This document shows, in pieces, positions 25,927 to 34,188 of a DNA stretch of 63,797 bases (its first letter is position 1; every line of letters begins with the position of its first letter). The DNA comes from Burkholderia sp. IMCC1007 (GTDB lineage: Bacteria > Pseudomonadota > Gammaproteobacteria > Burkholderiales > Burkholderiaceae): contig NZ_JAPVQY010000047.1 in the NCBI RefSeq assembly GCF_027257875.1, positions 1 to 63,797 of the forward strand, read 5' to 3'. The notes under the pieces are model-generated. The model searched no databases, was not told the DNA's origin, and saw nothing but the letters and a program-made list of their open reading frames with translations. The position numbers were made by a program, and so were the translations under genes.

Positions 25927-26652
25927 ATGATTTCCATCAGCAACGTTTCGAAATGGTACGGCCAGTTTCAGGTCCTTACCGAATGCACGACCGAGGTCAA
26001 CAAAGGCGAGGTGGTCGTCGTGTGCGGTCCGTCGGGCTCGGGCAAGTCGACGCTGATCAAGACCGTCAACGGCCTCGAGCCGTTCCAGCAAGGCGAGATC
26101 CGCGTGAACGGCCAGTCGGTCGGCGACAAGAAGACGAACCTGTCGAAGCTGCGCTCGAAGGTCGGGATGGTGTTCCAGCATTTCGAGTTGTTTCCGCACC
26201 TGTCGATCACCGAGAACCTGACGCTCGCGCAGGTCAAGGTGCTCGGCCGCGGCAAGGACGAGGCGAACGAGAAGGGCGTGAAGCTGCTCGATCGCGTCGG
26301 CCTGAAGGCGCATGCGCACAAGTATCCGGGCCAGTTGTCGGGCGGTCAGCAGCAGCGTGTCGCGATCGCACGCGCACTGTCGATGGACCCGATCGCGATG
26401 CTGTTCGACGAACCGACGTCCGCGCTCGATCCCGAGATGATCAACGAAGTGCTCGACGTGATGGTCGAACTCGCGCAGGAAGGGATGACGATGATGGTCG
26501 TCACGCACGAGATGGGCTTCGCGAAGAAGGTCGCGCATCGCGTGATCTTCATGGACAAGGGCGCGATCGTCGAGGACGACCGCAAGGACGATTTCTTCTC
26601 GAATCCGAAGTCGGATCGCGCGAAGGACTTCCTCGCGAAGATCCTGCACTGA
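25927..26652 (+). CDS. Polar amino acid ABC transporter ATP-binding protein
   Basis: 241-residue GlnQ/HisP-type ATPase: Walker A GPSGSGKST, Q-loop VFQHFELFPHLSI, signature LSGGQQQRVAIARA, Walker B MLFDEPTSALDPE and the switch histidine in VVTHEMGFA. It completes the second importer of the island. Confidence 0.9.
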   Translation: MISISNVSKWYGQFQVLTECTTEVNKGEVVVVCGPSGSGKSTLIKTVNGLEPFQQGEIRVNGQSVGDKKTNLSKLRSKVGMVFQHFELFPHLSITENLTLAQVKVLGRGKDEANEKGVKLLDRVGLKAHAHKYPGQLSGGQQQRVAIARALSMDPIAMLFDEPTSALDPEMINEVLDVMVELAQEGMTMMVVTHEMGFAKKVAHRVIFMDKGAIVEDDRKDDFFSNPKSDRAKDFLAKILH

Positions 26653-26687
26653 ACCATGCTGCCGCCCTTTCCACATCCGCGCTTCCG

Positions 26688-27560
26688 ATGAAACGACTTC
26701 CTTCCCTCAACGCGCTGCAGATCTTCGACATCGTCGCCCGCCACGGCAGCTTTACACGTGCCGCCGAGCAGCTGTGCCTGACGCAGGGTGCCGTGAGCCG
26801 GCAGATCCTCGCGCTCGAGGGCTTCTACCAGTTCCCGCTGTTCAAGCGCACGCCGAAAGGCCTGACGCTGACGGCGGAAGGCGAACTGCTGCTGCCGACG
26901 GTGCGCGAAAGCTTCGCGCGCATCGAAGAGGTATCGGTGCGCCTGTCGCGCCGGCGCACCGAGCTCGCGCTGAAGGTGCCGACCTGCATGATGCAATGGA
27001 TGCTGCCGCGGATCATGCGGTTCCAGGCCGAGCACCCCGAACTGCAGGTGCAGATCACGACGACGTGGGGCCATCACGTCGATTTCCGCATGGAGCCGTT
27101 CGATGCCGCGGTGATCTACGCGCCCGGCGCCGGCCCCGACATGCATGCGATCCCGCTGTTCGAAGAGCAACTCACGCCCGTATGCGCGCCCGGCTTGCTC
27201 GAGCGGCAGCCACTGTCCGATCCCGACGATCTGACCGGCCATACGCTGCTGCATCCGACCCGCGATCACCGGGACTGGAAACGGTGGCTCGACCATGCAG
27301 ACGTGCCGCACGTCGATTCGACGCGCGGGTTGAGCTTCGAAACGCTGGATCTCGCGACGCAAGCGGCAATCGACGGTTACGGCATCGCAATCGGCGACCG
27401 GACGCTGGTGGGCGAAAGCGTGGCGGCGCACCGGCTCGTGATGCCGTTCGACATCTCGCTGTCAACGGGAATGGGTTACTACTTCGTGTACCCGGGCGGG
27501 AGCGAACAGCCGCAGAAGAGCCAGTTGTTCGGCGACTGGATTGCGGACGCACGCGCGTGA
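26688..27560 (+). CDS. LysR-family regulator, GcvA-like
   Basis: 290 residues. The helix-turn-helix starts LPSLNALQIFDIVARHGSFT and continues AAEQLCLTQGAVSRQI, the pattern of the GcvA subgroup. It is the last plus-strand gene of the decarboxylase/ALDH/transporter island, 35 bases after the ATPase, and may regulate that island. GcvA-type proteins usually sense small amino-acid-related ligands, which fits the context. Confidence 0.86.
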   Translation: MKRLPSLNALQIFDIVARHGSFTRAAEQLCLTQGAVSRQILALEGFYQFPLFKRTPKGLTLTAEGELLLPTVRESFARIEEVSVRLSRRRTELALKVPTCMMQWMLPRIMRFQAEHPELQVQITTTWGHHVDFRMEPFDAAVIYAPGAGPDMHAIPLFEEQLTPVCAPGLLERQPLSDPDDLTGHTLLHPTRDHRDWKRWLDHADVPHVDSTRGLSFETLDLATQAAIDGYGIAIGDRTLVGESVAAHRLVMPFDISLSTGMGYYFVYPGGSEQPQKSQLFGDWIADARA

Positions 27561-28192
27561 CGTCCGTTCCAGCAGACAGGTCGGCAACGCGGCATTCTCG
27601 ACATCTTGAATGAACCGGCGCATGCAGTTCGGGTCGGGCCGCCATGAACGGCGGCCGAGGTCAGTGATGAAAGGAACCGTTCGGCTGCGACGAAGGCGAG
27701 ATAGCGGCCGGCGGCCCTTACAAACACCCAATGCGCAGCCGTTGGATAGCCGGATGATCTCCAGCGACGACTTCCGGCATGACCGTATCTAAAAGCCGTA
27801 TCCCGCGCGCCAAGCGCGAACATGCAACGACATCCTTGGTTCCGTCGTCCGCAACGATGAATGCTCGGAATCCGGCGCTATTGCCCCCATCCAAGAATTA
27901 ATCCTGAACGGCTTCGAAACGCAAGCCGACTCAATTCGACGAGCGCATCCGCCCTCGCTTCGCCTGATACTTGCACCGCCTGCGCGGCAATCTGATCTCT
28001 GACAAACGGAGCCCGTGCTCGAGGCGGCCGGCGCTTCCCGATAAGTCAGACGAAATCCCGCCCCTCGCCCCATCGAACGAAGCAAATCTCGCTCGGATAA
28101 CATCAATCACGCCCCGTATAATGCACGCCAAAACAAAACCCAGGCTCGACTGCCACGCACGTTATCGGTAGCGAAAAACAGGAAAATTCATT
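27561..28192. other. Intergenic region upstream of the GGDEF-EAL gene
   Basis: About 630 bases. I recognise no gene; the short frames on both strands lack family marks. A -10-like TATAAT is at 28117-28122 in front of the GGDEF-EAL gene, without an obvious -35 box. Confidence 0.5.
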
Positions 28193-30268
28193 GTGCACGG
28201 TACCTATAACCCTTGGCTTGCCGCGTTATCCCTGGTGGTCGCGACGCTCGCGGCCTACACCGCACTTGACCTCTCCAGCCGGATTGCCCTGCTGAGCCAT
28301 GAGCGGCACCGTCAGGGGTGGATTGCCGGCGGTGGCATCGCGATGGGTATCGGCATCTGGTCGATGCACTTCATCGGCGTATTGTCATTTTCGCTGCCCA
28401 TTCCGGTCGGCTACGACTTCGCGATTACGGGCGCGTCGCTCGCTATCGCTGTCGCTGTGTCGTGGTTTGCGTTGTACATCGTGTCGCGCGCGTCTCTGTC
28501 GCCTGGACGTCTCGTCGCCAGCGCGATCCTGATGGGACTCGGCATTGCCGGCATGCATTACACCGGCGACGCCGCGATGAAAATGCAGCCGGCCATCACC
28601 TACGACGGCGTGCTGGTTGCCGCGTCGATCGGTATCGCGATCGTTGCATCCGGCGCCGCACTCTGGATCACGCAATCCCTCAGCGCCGCAAATCAACGCC
28701 AGTTGAATGCCAAGCGAGTCGCAGGCGCATGCGTGATGGGCGTCGCGATAACGGGCATGCACTACACGGCGAATGCCGCCGCGACATTCCTGCCCGGTTC
28801 GATCTGCGGCGCGACCAACCAGATCGCCACGCCGTTGCTCGCCACGGCGGTGACGCTGTCCACGCTGGCAATCCTGATCGTGACGCTCATACTCAGCCGC
28901 TTCGGCGCACGGACCTCGTTTCTTGCGGGTGTCGTATCGCGGCTTAACGGCGAGATTGTCCGCATGGCGCAGTACGATGAACTGACTGACCTCCCGAACC
29001 GCCGCACGCTCACGGAACGCATCGAGTATGCGATCCACACATACCGTCATTACGAGGCCAAGTTCGCGGTGCTGTTCATGGACCTGGACGGTTTCAAGAC
29101 CATCAACGATTCGCTTGGACACACCGCGGGCGATGAGGTGCTGAAGGCGTTTGCGCTTCGGTTGCAGCAATGCGTGCGCGCCAGCGACACCGTGGCGCGC
29201 CTCGGCGGCGACGAATTTGTCGTTCTGCTGGAGAATATTTCGTCCATCGACGATGTCGAGCGTGTGGCGCAAGACGTGCTGAACCGCATGCGCGAGGGCC
29301 TCTGGAACGACGCGCAGCCGCTGCAAGTCACGCCGAGTATCGGCATCGCGCTATACCCGCGCGACGGGGAGACCGTGGAACTCCTGCTCAAGCATGCCGA
29401 CGTGGCGATGTATGAGGCCAAGCGCGCGGGCCGCAGTACGTACCGATTCTTCCAGGACGACATGAACGTGGCGGCCAATCGCACGTTGAAGGTTCAGCGC
29501 GCGGTGCACGAAGCCTTGGTCACCGGCTACTTCGAACTCCGTTTTCAGCCAAAATTTCACGGTAGCAGCGGCGCGCTGACAGGCGCCGAAGCACTCTTGC
29601 GGCTGAACCACCCGGAACTCGGTACATTGATGCCGGCGGAGTTCATCCCCATCGCGGAACGCACCGGGCAGATCGTGCCAATCGGCAACTGGGTCGTACG
29701 GGAAGCGTGCCGCCACTTGAAACGCTGGCGAGCAGACGGATTGCCTGCTCTCCAGGTCGCCATCAATCTGTCGCCTCGACAGATCGCCGAGTCGGATCTG
29801 GTGTCGAACTTCCTCGGGATCCTGAATGACGAGGGCGTGAAGCCCGCTCAGCTCATGTTCGAGATTACCGAAACCGTGGCAATGCAGGACGCCGCACACA
29901 CGGCCGCGATGATCGACGAGTTCCAGGCAAATGGCTTTGAAGTTGCGATCGACGACTTTGGCACGGGTTATTCGAGCCTGAGCTACCTGCAACGGTTTCG
30001 TGCGAAGCAGTTGAAGATCGACCGCTTTTTCACCCATGAGCTCGACAAGCACAACCCTGAAGGTAGCGCGATCGTTCGGGCAATCATTGCATTGGCGCAC
30101 ACGCTCAAAATGGATGTGGTCGCGGAGGGTGTTGAAACCGCATCGCAGCTGGAACAACTCAAAATATTGATGTGCGACGAGGTACAGGGATTCTTGCTTG
30201 GTCATCCGCGTGAGGCGGACGCATTCGGCAGGCTGCTGCAAAACGGCTCGCACGTCGAAAGCGCTTGA
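28193..30268 (+). CDS. MHYT-GGDEF-EAL cyclic-di-GMP signalling protein
   Basis: 691-residue membrane protein. The N-terminal MHYT sensor has repeated motifs MHFIGV, MHYTGDAA and MHYTANAA within seven or so membrane helices (about residues 1-240), thought to bind a metal and sense a diatomic gas. An intact GGDEF (ARLGGDEFVVLL, about 337) is preceded by an RASD inhibitory site five residues upstream, and an intact EAL (GAEALLRL, about 466) plus DDFGTGYSSL follow. Both synthase and phosphodiesterase activities are therefore possible. The start is GTG at 28193 after AGGAAAA. An IS630 element inserted 18 bases after its stop. Confidence 0.9.
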   Translation: MHGTYNPWLAALSLVVATLAAYTALDLSSRIALLSHERHRQGWIAGGGIAMGIGIWSMHFIGVLSFSLPIPVGYDFAITGASLAIAVAVSWFALYIVSRASLSPGRLVASAILMGLGIAGMHYTGDAAMKMQPAITYDGVLVAASIGIAIVASGAALWITQSLSAANQRQLNAKRVAGACVMGVAITGMHYTANAAATFLPGSICGATNQIATPLLATAVTLSTLAILIVTLILSRFGARTSFLAGVVSRLNGEIVRMAQYDELTDLPNRRTLTERIEYAIHTYRHYEAKFAVLFMDLDGFKTINDSLGHTAGDEVLKAFALRLQQCVRASDTVARLGGDEFVVLLENISSIDDVERVAQDVLNRMREGLWNDAQPLQVTPSIGIALYPRDGETVELLLKHADVAMYEAKRAGRSTYRFFQDDMNVAANRTLKVQRAVHEALVTGYFELRFQPKFHGSSGALTGAEALLRLNHPELGTLMPAEFIPIAERTGQIVPIGNWVVREACRHLKRWRADGLPALQVAINLSPRQIAESDLVSNFLGILNDEGVKPAQLMFEITETVAMQDAAHTAAMIDEFQANGFEVAIDDFGTGYSSLSYLQRFRAKQLKIDRFFTHELDKHNPEGSAIVRAIIALAHTLKMDVVAEGVETASQLEQLKILMCDEVQGFLLGHPREADAFGRLLQNGSHVESA

Positions 30269-30286
30269 TGAACCCGGCAGCGGCTA

Positions 30287-31447
30287 GTGTCCTGTTCCGT
30301 TGTTAACTGAACTATGTTCGCGTAGCATGTTGACGTCGACGGAATGGGAGACGTCAGCATGGCCATGGGACGACCGAAGGTGGAACTGGTGCTGAGCAAA
30401 GACGAGCGCTCGGAACTGATGTCGATAGCACGCTCTCGCTCGATTTCTGCAGCGTTGGTCTCGCGGGCGCGCATCGTGCTGGCAGCGGCCGACGGCGAGC
30501 CCAATAGCGTGATCGCGCAGCGGCTTCAAGTCACGCGCTCCACGGTGGGCAAATGGCGTCTGCGATTCCTGGAGCATCGTCTCAATGGGCTCTATGACGA
30601 GGTACGCCCCGGCAAGCCGCGTACGATCGACGACGAGCGACTGGCTCAACTGATTCATAAGACTCTGCACACCAAACCCACGGATGGCTCCACGCACTGG
30701 AGCGTGCGTACAATCGCGGCCGAGACCGCCATCTCGCCGACAAGTGTGCATCGCTACTTCAAGCTGCTGGGCCTGCAACCGCATCGCAGCGAAAGCTTCA
30801 AGCTCTCGACCGACCCGTTCTTCATCGAGAAACTGCGCGATGTGGTCGGCCTGTACCTGAGCCCGCCGGAGAACGCCCTCGTGTTGTGCGTAGACGAGAA
30901 GAGTCAGTGTCAAGCGCTCGAGCGCACGCAACCCATGTTGCCGATGGGCTTCGGCTACGTCGAAGGCGTTACGCACGATTACGTTCGTCACGGTACCACC
31001 ACACTGTTTGCCGCTCTGAACGTGCTCAACGGCGCTGTGCTCGCCACTTGCAAGCCGCGTCACCGGCATCAGGAATTTCTGTCGTTCCTGCGTGAAATCG
31101 ACAAGGCTGTCCCGGCCGAACTCGACGTACATTGCATCGTCGACAACTACAGCAGTCACAAGCATCCGAAGGTCAAGGCGTGGTTGGCCACACGTCCCCG
31201 CTGGCACATGCATTTCATTCCCACCTACAGTTCGTGGCTTAATCAGGTCGAACGATTCTTTGCGTTGATCACCGACAAGGCGATCCGTAGAGGCTCGTTC
31301 GGCTCGGTCAAACAACTGATCAAGCGTATCGATCAATTCGTTTCCCACTACAACGAAAACTGCAAACCGTTCGTCTGGACCGCGTCAGCCGACTCCATCC
31401 TCGAAAAGCTACATCGACTTTGTTCGCGAATCAGCGGAACAGGACAC
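30287..31447 (+). mobile_element. IS630-family insertion sequence, complete
   Basis: 1161-base element. The terminal inverted repeats begin GTGTCCTGTTCCG on the left and end CGGAACAGGACAC on the right. It is flanked by TA on both sides (30285-30286 and 31448-31449), the TA target duplication of this family, within a CTAG context. It carries one intact transposase gene and no passenger. It lies just downstream of the GGDEF-EAL gene and does not interrupt it. Confidence 0.9.
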
Positions 31448-31450
31448 TAG
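30359..31450 (+). CDS. IS630-family DDE transposase
   Basis: 363 residues. An N-terminal helix-turn-helix (VIAQRLQVTRSTVGKWRLRF) is followed by the DDE catalytic domain: Asp in VLCVDEKSQ (about 179), Asp in IVDNYSSHKHP (about 262) and Glu in SSWLNQVERFF (about 298). All three are present, so it is probably active. The last two coding triplets lie in the terminal repeat and the TAG stop is completed by the flanking TA target duplication plus one host base. I start at the ATG at 30359; an ATG 15 bases upstream is possible. Confidence 0.92.
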   Translation: MAMGRPKVELVLSKDERSELMSIARSRSISAALVSRARIVLAAADGEPNSVIAQRLQVTRSTVGKWRLRFLEHRLNGLYDEVRPGKPRTIDDERLAQLIHKTLHTKPTDGSTHWSVRTIAAETAISPTSVHRYFKLLGLQPHRSESFKLSTDPFFIEKLRDVVGLYLSPPENALVLCVDEKSQCQALERTQPMLPMGFGYVEGVTHDYVRHGTTTLFAALNVLNGAVLATCKPRHRHQEFLSFLREIDKAVPAELDVHCIVDNYSSHKHPKVKAWLATRPRWHMHFIPTYSSWLNQVERFFALITDKAIRRGSFGSVKQLIKRIDQFVSHYNENCKPFVWTASADSILEKLHRLCSRISGTGH

Positions 31451-31986
31451 CGGGTTCTCGACACCGCCGTATTCACCGTGACGTACCTACCGTTCCGTAC
31501 GTAGTCAGGCAGGCGTCGATTCCGAAGAATGCCTTCTATCCGTGCGCGGACGGAAACCGTGCAACGTCCGCGATGTATCGGTCGAGGGGAGCAGCGGGCT
31601 TGCGCACGCGACGCGCATGACCGCGCCCCAGGTCGAAGTCGCGCCGTGCCGTATTTCCCGACCAGCAATAATCTGCGGAAGGTCAATGCAGCGCTATCGG
31701 TGCTGCACACGCCCTCCGACAGCCGACGCGACTCTCCCGATTTGCTGCGAGTCCGCCGTGCACCAACATCGTGCCTGGCGCCTTCCGATGTCGTCACGAC
31801 TGCCCGCCCAGCTTCCGAGCTACGCTTGCCATCAAGGTCTGCGCCCCACCTGATCCCGAAGCCGCCCTCCTCACTTCGGTTTTCCCGAAGTCTTATTATT
31901 TAATTAACTGGTTTTTCCGATCATCCAAACCATCGAAACTGTTGCCTCTTCAACAACGCGGAATGATCCCGCAAAGGAACAGCAGC
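31451..31986. other. Intergenic region after the IS element
   Basis: About 535 bases with no recognised gene. The last 100 bases become AT-rich (TCTTATTATTTAATTAACTG near 31890) and probably hold the promoter of the TerB-like gene. Confidence 0.45.
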
Positions 31987-32331
31987 ATGAGAACCTATCC
32001 CCGCAACAGCGCCCAGGCAGCCGCACGCATCGTCGCGCTGGTGCTCATCGCGGACGGCCACGTCGATCCCAGCGAGGAACGGTTCATCGAGAAGCTCGAG
32101 ACCAGGCACAGGTTCGGAATCGAATCGACCGAGTTTGCGCAGATCGTCCAGACGGTATGTGAGGACCACGCGATCAGCCATGTTTCGTCCAGCACCATTT
32201 CCGGCCATCTCGATCACGCAACGCTCGAGACGCTGCTCGCGGACGGTGAAATCAGTGTGCTCGGGACCATTCTCACCGCTTGGACGCCACGAAAGCCGAA
32301 CTTCGCGTCGGAAGAACGCAGCTGCGCGTGA
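31987..32331 (+). CDS. TerB-like domain protein, apparently internally shortened
   Basis: 114 residues starting MRTYPRNSAQAAARIVALVL. The first TerB-type acidic motif, ADGHVDPSEERFIEKL (about residues 19-34), is present. A second, ADGEISVLGTILTAW, occurs about 75 residues later but is joined directly to LDHATLETLL. Family members I know have a longer middle section with a second metal-binding helix pair, so an internal deletion in frame is likely. TerB domains bind divalent metal and are linked to tellurite or stress responses. Whether the short form works is unknown. Confidence 0.6.
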   Translation: MRTYPRNSAQAAARIVALVLIADGHVDPSEERFIEKLETRHRFGIESTEFAQIVQTVCEDHAISHVSSSTISGHLDHATLETLLADGEISVLGTILTAWTPRKPNFASEERSCA

Positions 32332-32499
32332 GCACCAGGCGCAGCCTGCCGCGGATTCAAACAGTCACCGCCGAGGTCAGGAACGTTTCGCGCTCACCTG
32401 AACCGCCGAGTTGCAACCGTAGTGACAGCGGTCCGACCTCGCGGATATCCGGTTCAATATATTTGGCGTGTTGTTCAGCAAGCAAAATCAATGATTGCA

Positions 32500-33540
32500 A
32501 TGAAGCGCATTTTGATCGTGAAGGTGACGTCGCTAGGCGATGTCGTCCAGACGCTGCCGGTCGTCGCGGATCTCCATCGCGCCTTTCCGGGCGTGACGGT
32601 CGATTGGGCCGTGGACGAGTCGTGTGCCGAGGTCGTTCGCTGGCACCCGGGCGTGAGCAATGTGCTCGGCGCGCCGCTGCGGCGGTTCAAGAAAGGCCGA
32701 AATATCGGCGATCTGAAGGCGATTTGCGCGTCGATCGGCGCGTTGCGCGCGCACCGCTACGATGCCGTCATCGATCTGCACGGCGTTTACAAGAGCGCGA
32801 TCATTTCGGCGCTCGCGCGCGCTGCGCGCCGCGTCGGCTATCAGACCCAGGATCTCGGCGAGACCGGCGCGCGTTTCGCGTATTCGCATCGCTTCGGCCC
32901 GCGCCCCGACTGCGACGCGTGGCACGGCATGCGGGTGAGCGCCGGCGAGGCGCTGGGCTATGTCCCCGAAGGCATCGCTGAATACGGGATCGTTGCGCCG
33001 CCGGACGTGAGCCTGCCGGCCGCGGTGACCGACGGCGCGCCGTTCATGCTGCTGTTTCATGCGACCTCCAATCCGGACAAGAAATGGCCGCAGGATCACT
33101 GGGCCGCACTGGCGATGCGGATGATGGCGCGCGGCATGCGCGTGATGTTGCCGTGGGGCTCGGCCGCCGAACATGACGATGCGCAGGACATCGCGGCGCG
33201 CGCGCCGGGCGCGGTCGTGCTGCCCGCGATGTCGGTGCGCGAACTGGGCGCGGCGATCGGCCGGGCCGCGCTCGTGGTGGGGGTCGATACCGGATTCGTG
33301 CATATGGCGCACGCGCTGCAGCGGCCGACCGTGATGATTTTCGTCGCGACGTCGCGTCACCACTGCGGGATCGGCGGCGCACCGAACGCACTGTCGATCG
33401 GTGAACCGGGCGCGATGCCGTCGGTGGACCAGGTGATGGTCGCGCTTGGCAAAGTCGAACGAGCGGACAAGGAATGCGCGCCCCGGGATTCGTGGAAACG
33501 TGTCGCCGACCCCTCGCTTCGGACGCCGCGCGTTACGTGA
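32500..33540 (+). CDS. Glycosyltransferase family 9, heptosyltransferase I-like
   Basis: 346-residue GT-B enzyme resembling WaaC, which adds heptose to LPS inner core at the cytoplasmic membrane face. The N-terminus MKRILIVKVTSLGDVVQTLP and the donor-site region VVGVDTGFVHMAHALQRPTV are diagnostic. No other LPS gene is nearby, so it is an isolated paralogue. The last ~30 residues (after VDQVMVALGK) do not look like a normal WaaC end and overlap the Tn3-type remnant, so the 3' end may have been replaced. I start at the ATG at 32500; MIA at 32491 is an alternative. Confidence 0.8.
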   Translation: MKRILIVKVTSLGDVVQTLPVVADLHRAFPGVTVDWAVDESCAEVVRWHPGVSNVLGAPLRRFKKGRNIGDLKAICASIGALRAHRYDAVIDLHGVYKSAIISALARAARRVGYQTQDLGETGARFAYSHRFGPRPDCDAWHGMRVSAGEALGYVPEGIAEYGIVAPPDVSLPAAVTDGAPFMLLFHATSNPDKKWPQDHWAALAMRMMARGMRVMLPWGSAAEHDDAQDIAARAPGAVVLPAMSVRELGAAIGRAALVVGVDTGFVHMAHALQRPTVMIFVATSRHHCGIGGAPNALSIGEPGAMPSVDQVMVALGKVERADKECAPRDSWKRVADPSLRTPRVT

Positions 33541-33686
33541 ATGGTGTGGCGCTGTTCGATGGCGGCCCGCGCCGTGTTCTTCTATCGCTTGGGGAAATTC
33601 GCGACCGCAGTTTCGAGGCGCGGCGCTACCGCGCTAGCGACCTGAATCTGATCACCGCCGCGATCGTGGAATACGGTCTCCGTTGA
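33474..33686 (+). pseudogene. Tn3-family transposase, C-terminal remnant
   Basis: A 70-codon frame contains LGEIRDRSFEARRYRASDLN followed by LITAAIV, the conserved C-terminal block of Tn3-type TnpA (GEIRDRSFENQRYRASGLNL then WNTVYL). The expected WNTVYL tail is absent because a stop follows EYGLR. All upstream domains are missing. It overlaps the end of the glycosyltransferase gene in another frame and lies at the left edge of the type VI locus, so it marks a past transposon event there. Confidence 0.72.
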
Positions 33687-34188
33687 GCGGGCTGTTCAGA
33701 CCATGCACAAGCGTGGCGTACCTGGCGCCACCGCGCTCGCGGATTCTTTAGTTTACCGAATTACTTCTCGATACTCAAAACGCCTGCCATTTCCAGATTT
33801 ACCCAAAGCCCCAGTAAACCTCGATACCCATCTTAAAACAAACCGTGTGACTAACTCCTTGATTGTTAACGGCCCTTCATGCGAAAGCCCTGTAGAAGGG
33901 TAATTTCGCAGCGATATTTCGAACTTGTCCAATAGACATTCGGCGCTCCTGCGGCGATTCTCCGGCGTTGGCGTGCCCCGGAGCGTCATGGGCGCTTCCG
34001 TCACAAGATCACGTCGTTCGTCGTGGTGTGCGGTTGTTCCAGCAGGTTCTGGAGACGCACGTCGTGTCACACCAGCGCTCGCAGCCCTTGATGTAAGCCA
34101 TGTGCCGGCTCACGAAGGGTGGAGAGATTTGACGTCAGCCCACAAACGGGTCCCTTGCCCAACCCACAACGACTGGAGGCCAGCAACG
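33687..34188. other. Leader region of the T6SS locus, partly AT-rich
   Basis: About 500 bases between the Tn3 remnant and vgrG. 33740-33920 is clearly AT-richer than its surroundings and includes a CCCTTC...GAAGGG stem (33873-33900). The open frame continuing upstream from vgrG has no VgrG homology before the ATG at 34189. No gene was recognised. Confidence 0.5.

Noticed and set aside
27561..28192. Possible small RNA or leader peptide upstream of the GGDEF-EAL gene
   Set aside because: A TATAAT box is visible but there is no clear -35 box, hairpin or conserved peptide, so no such gene can be supported.
33873..33900. CCCTTC...GAAGGG stem before vgrG, considered as a riboswitch or terminator
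   Set aside because: Six-base stem with a long loop and no conserved core; too weak to support either call.
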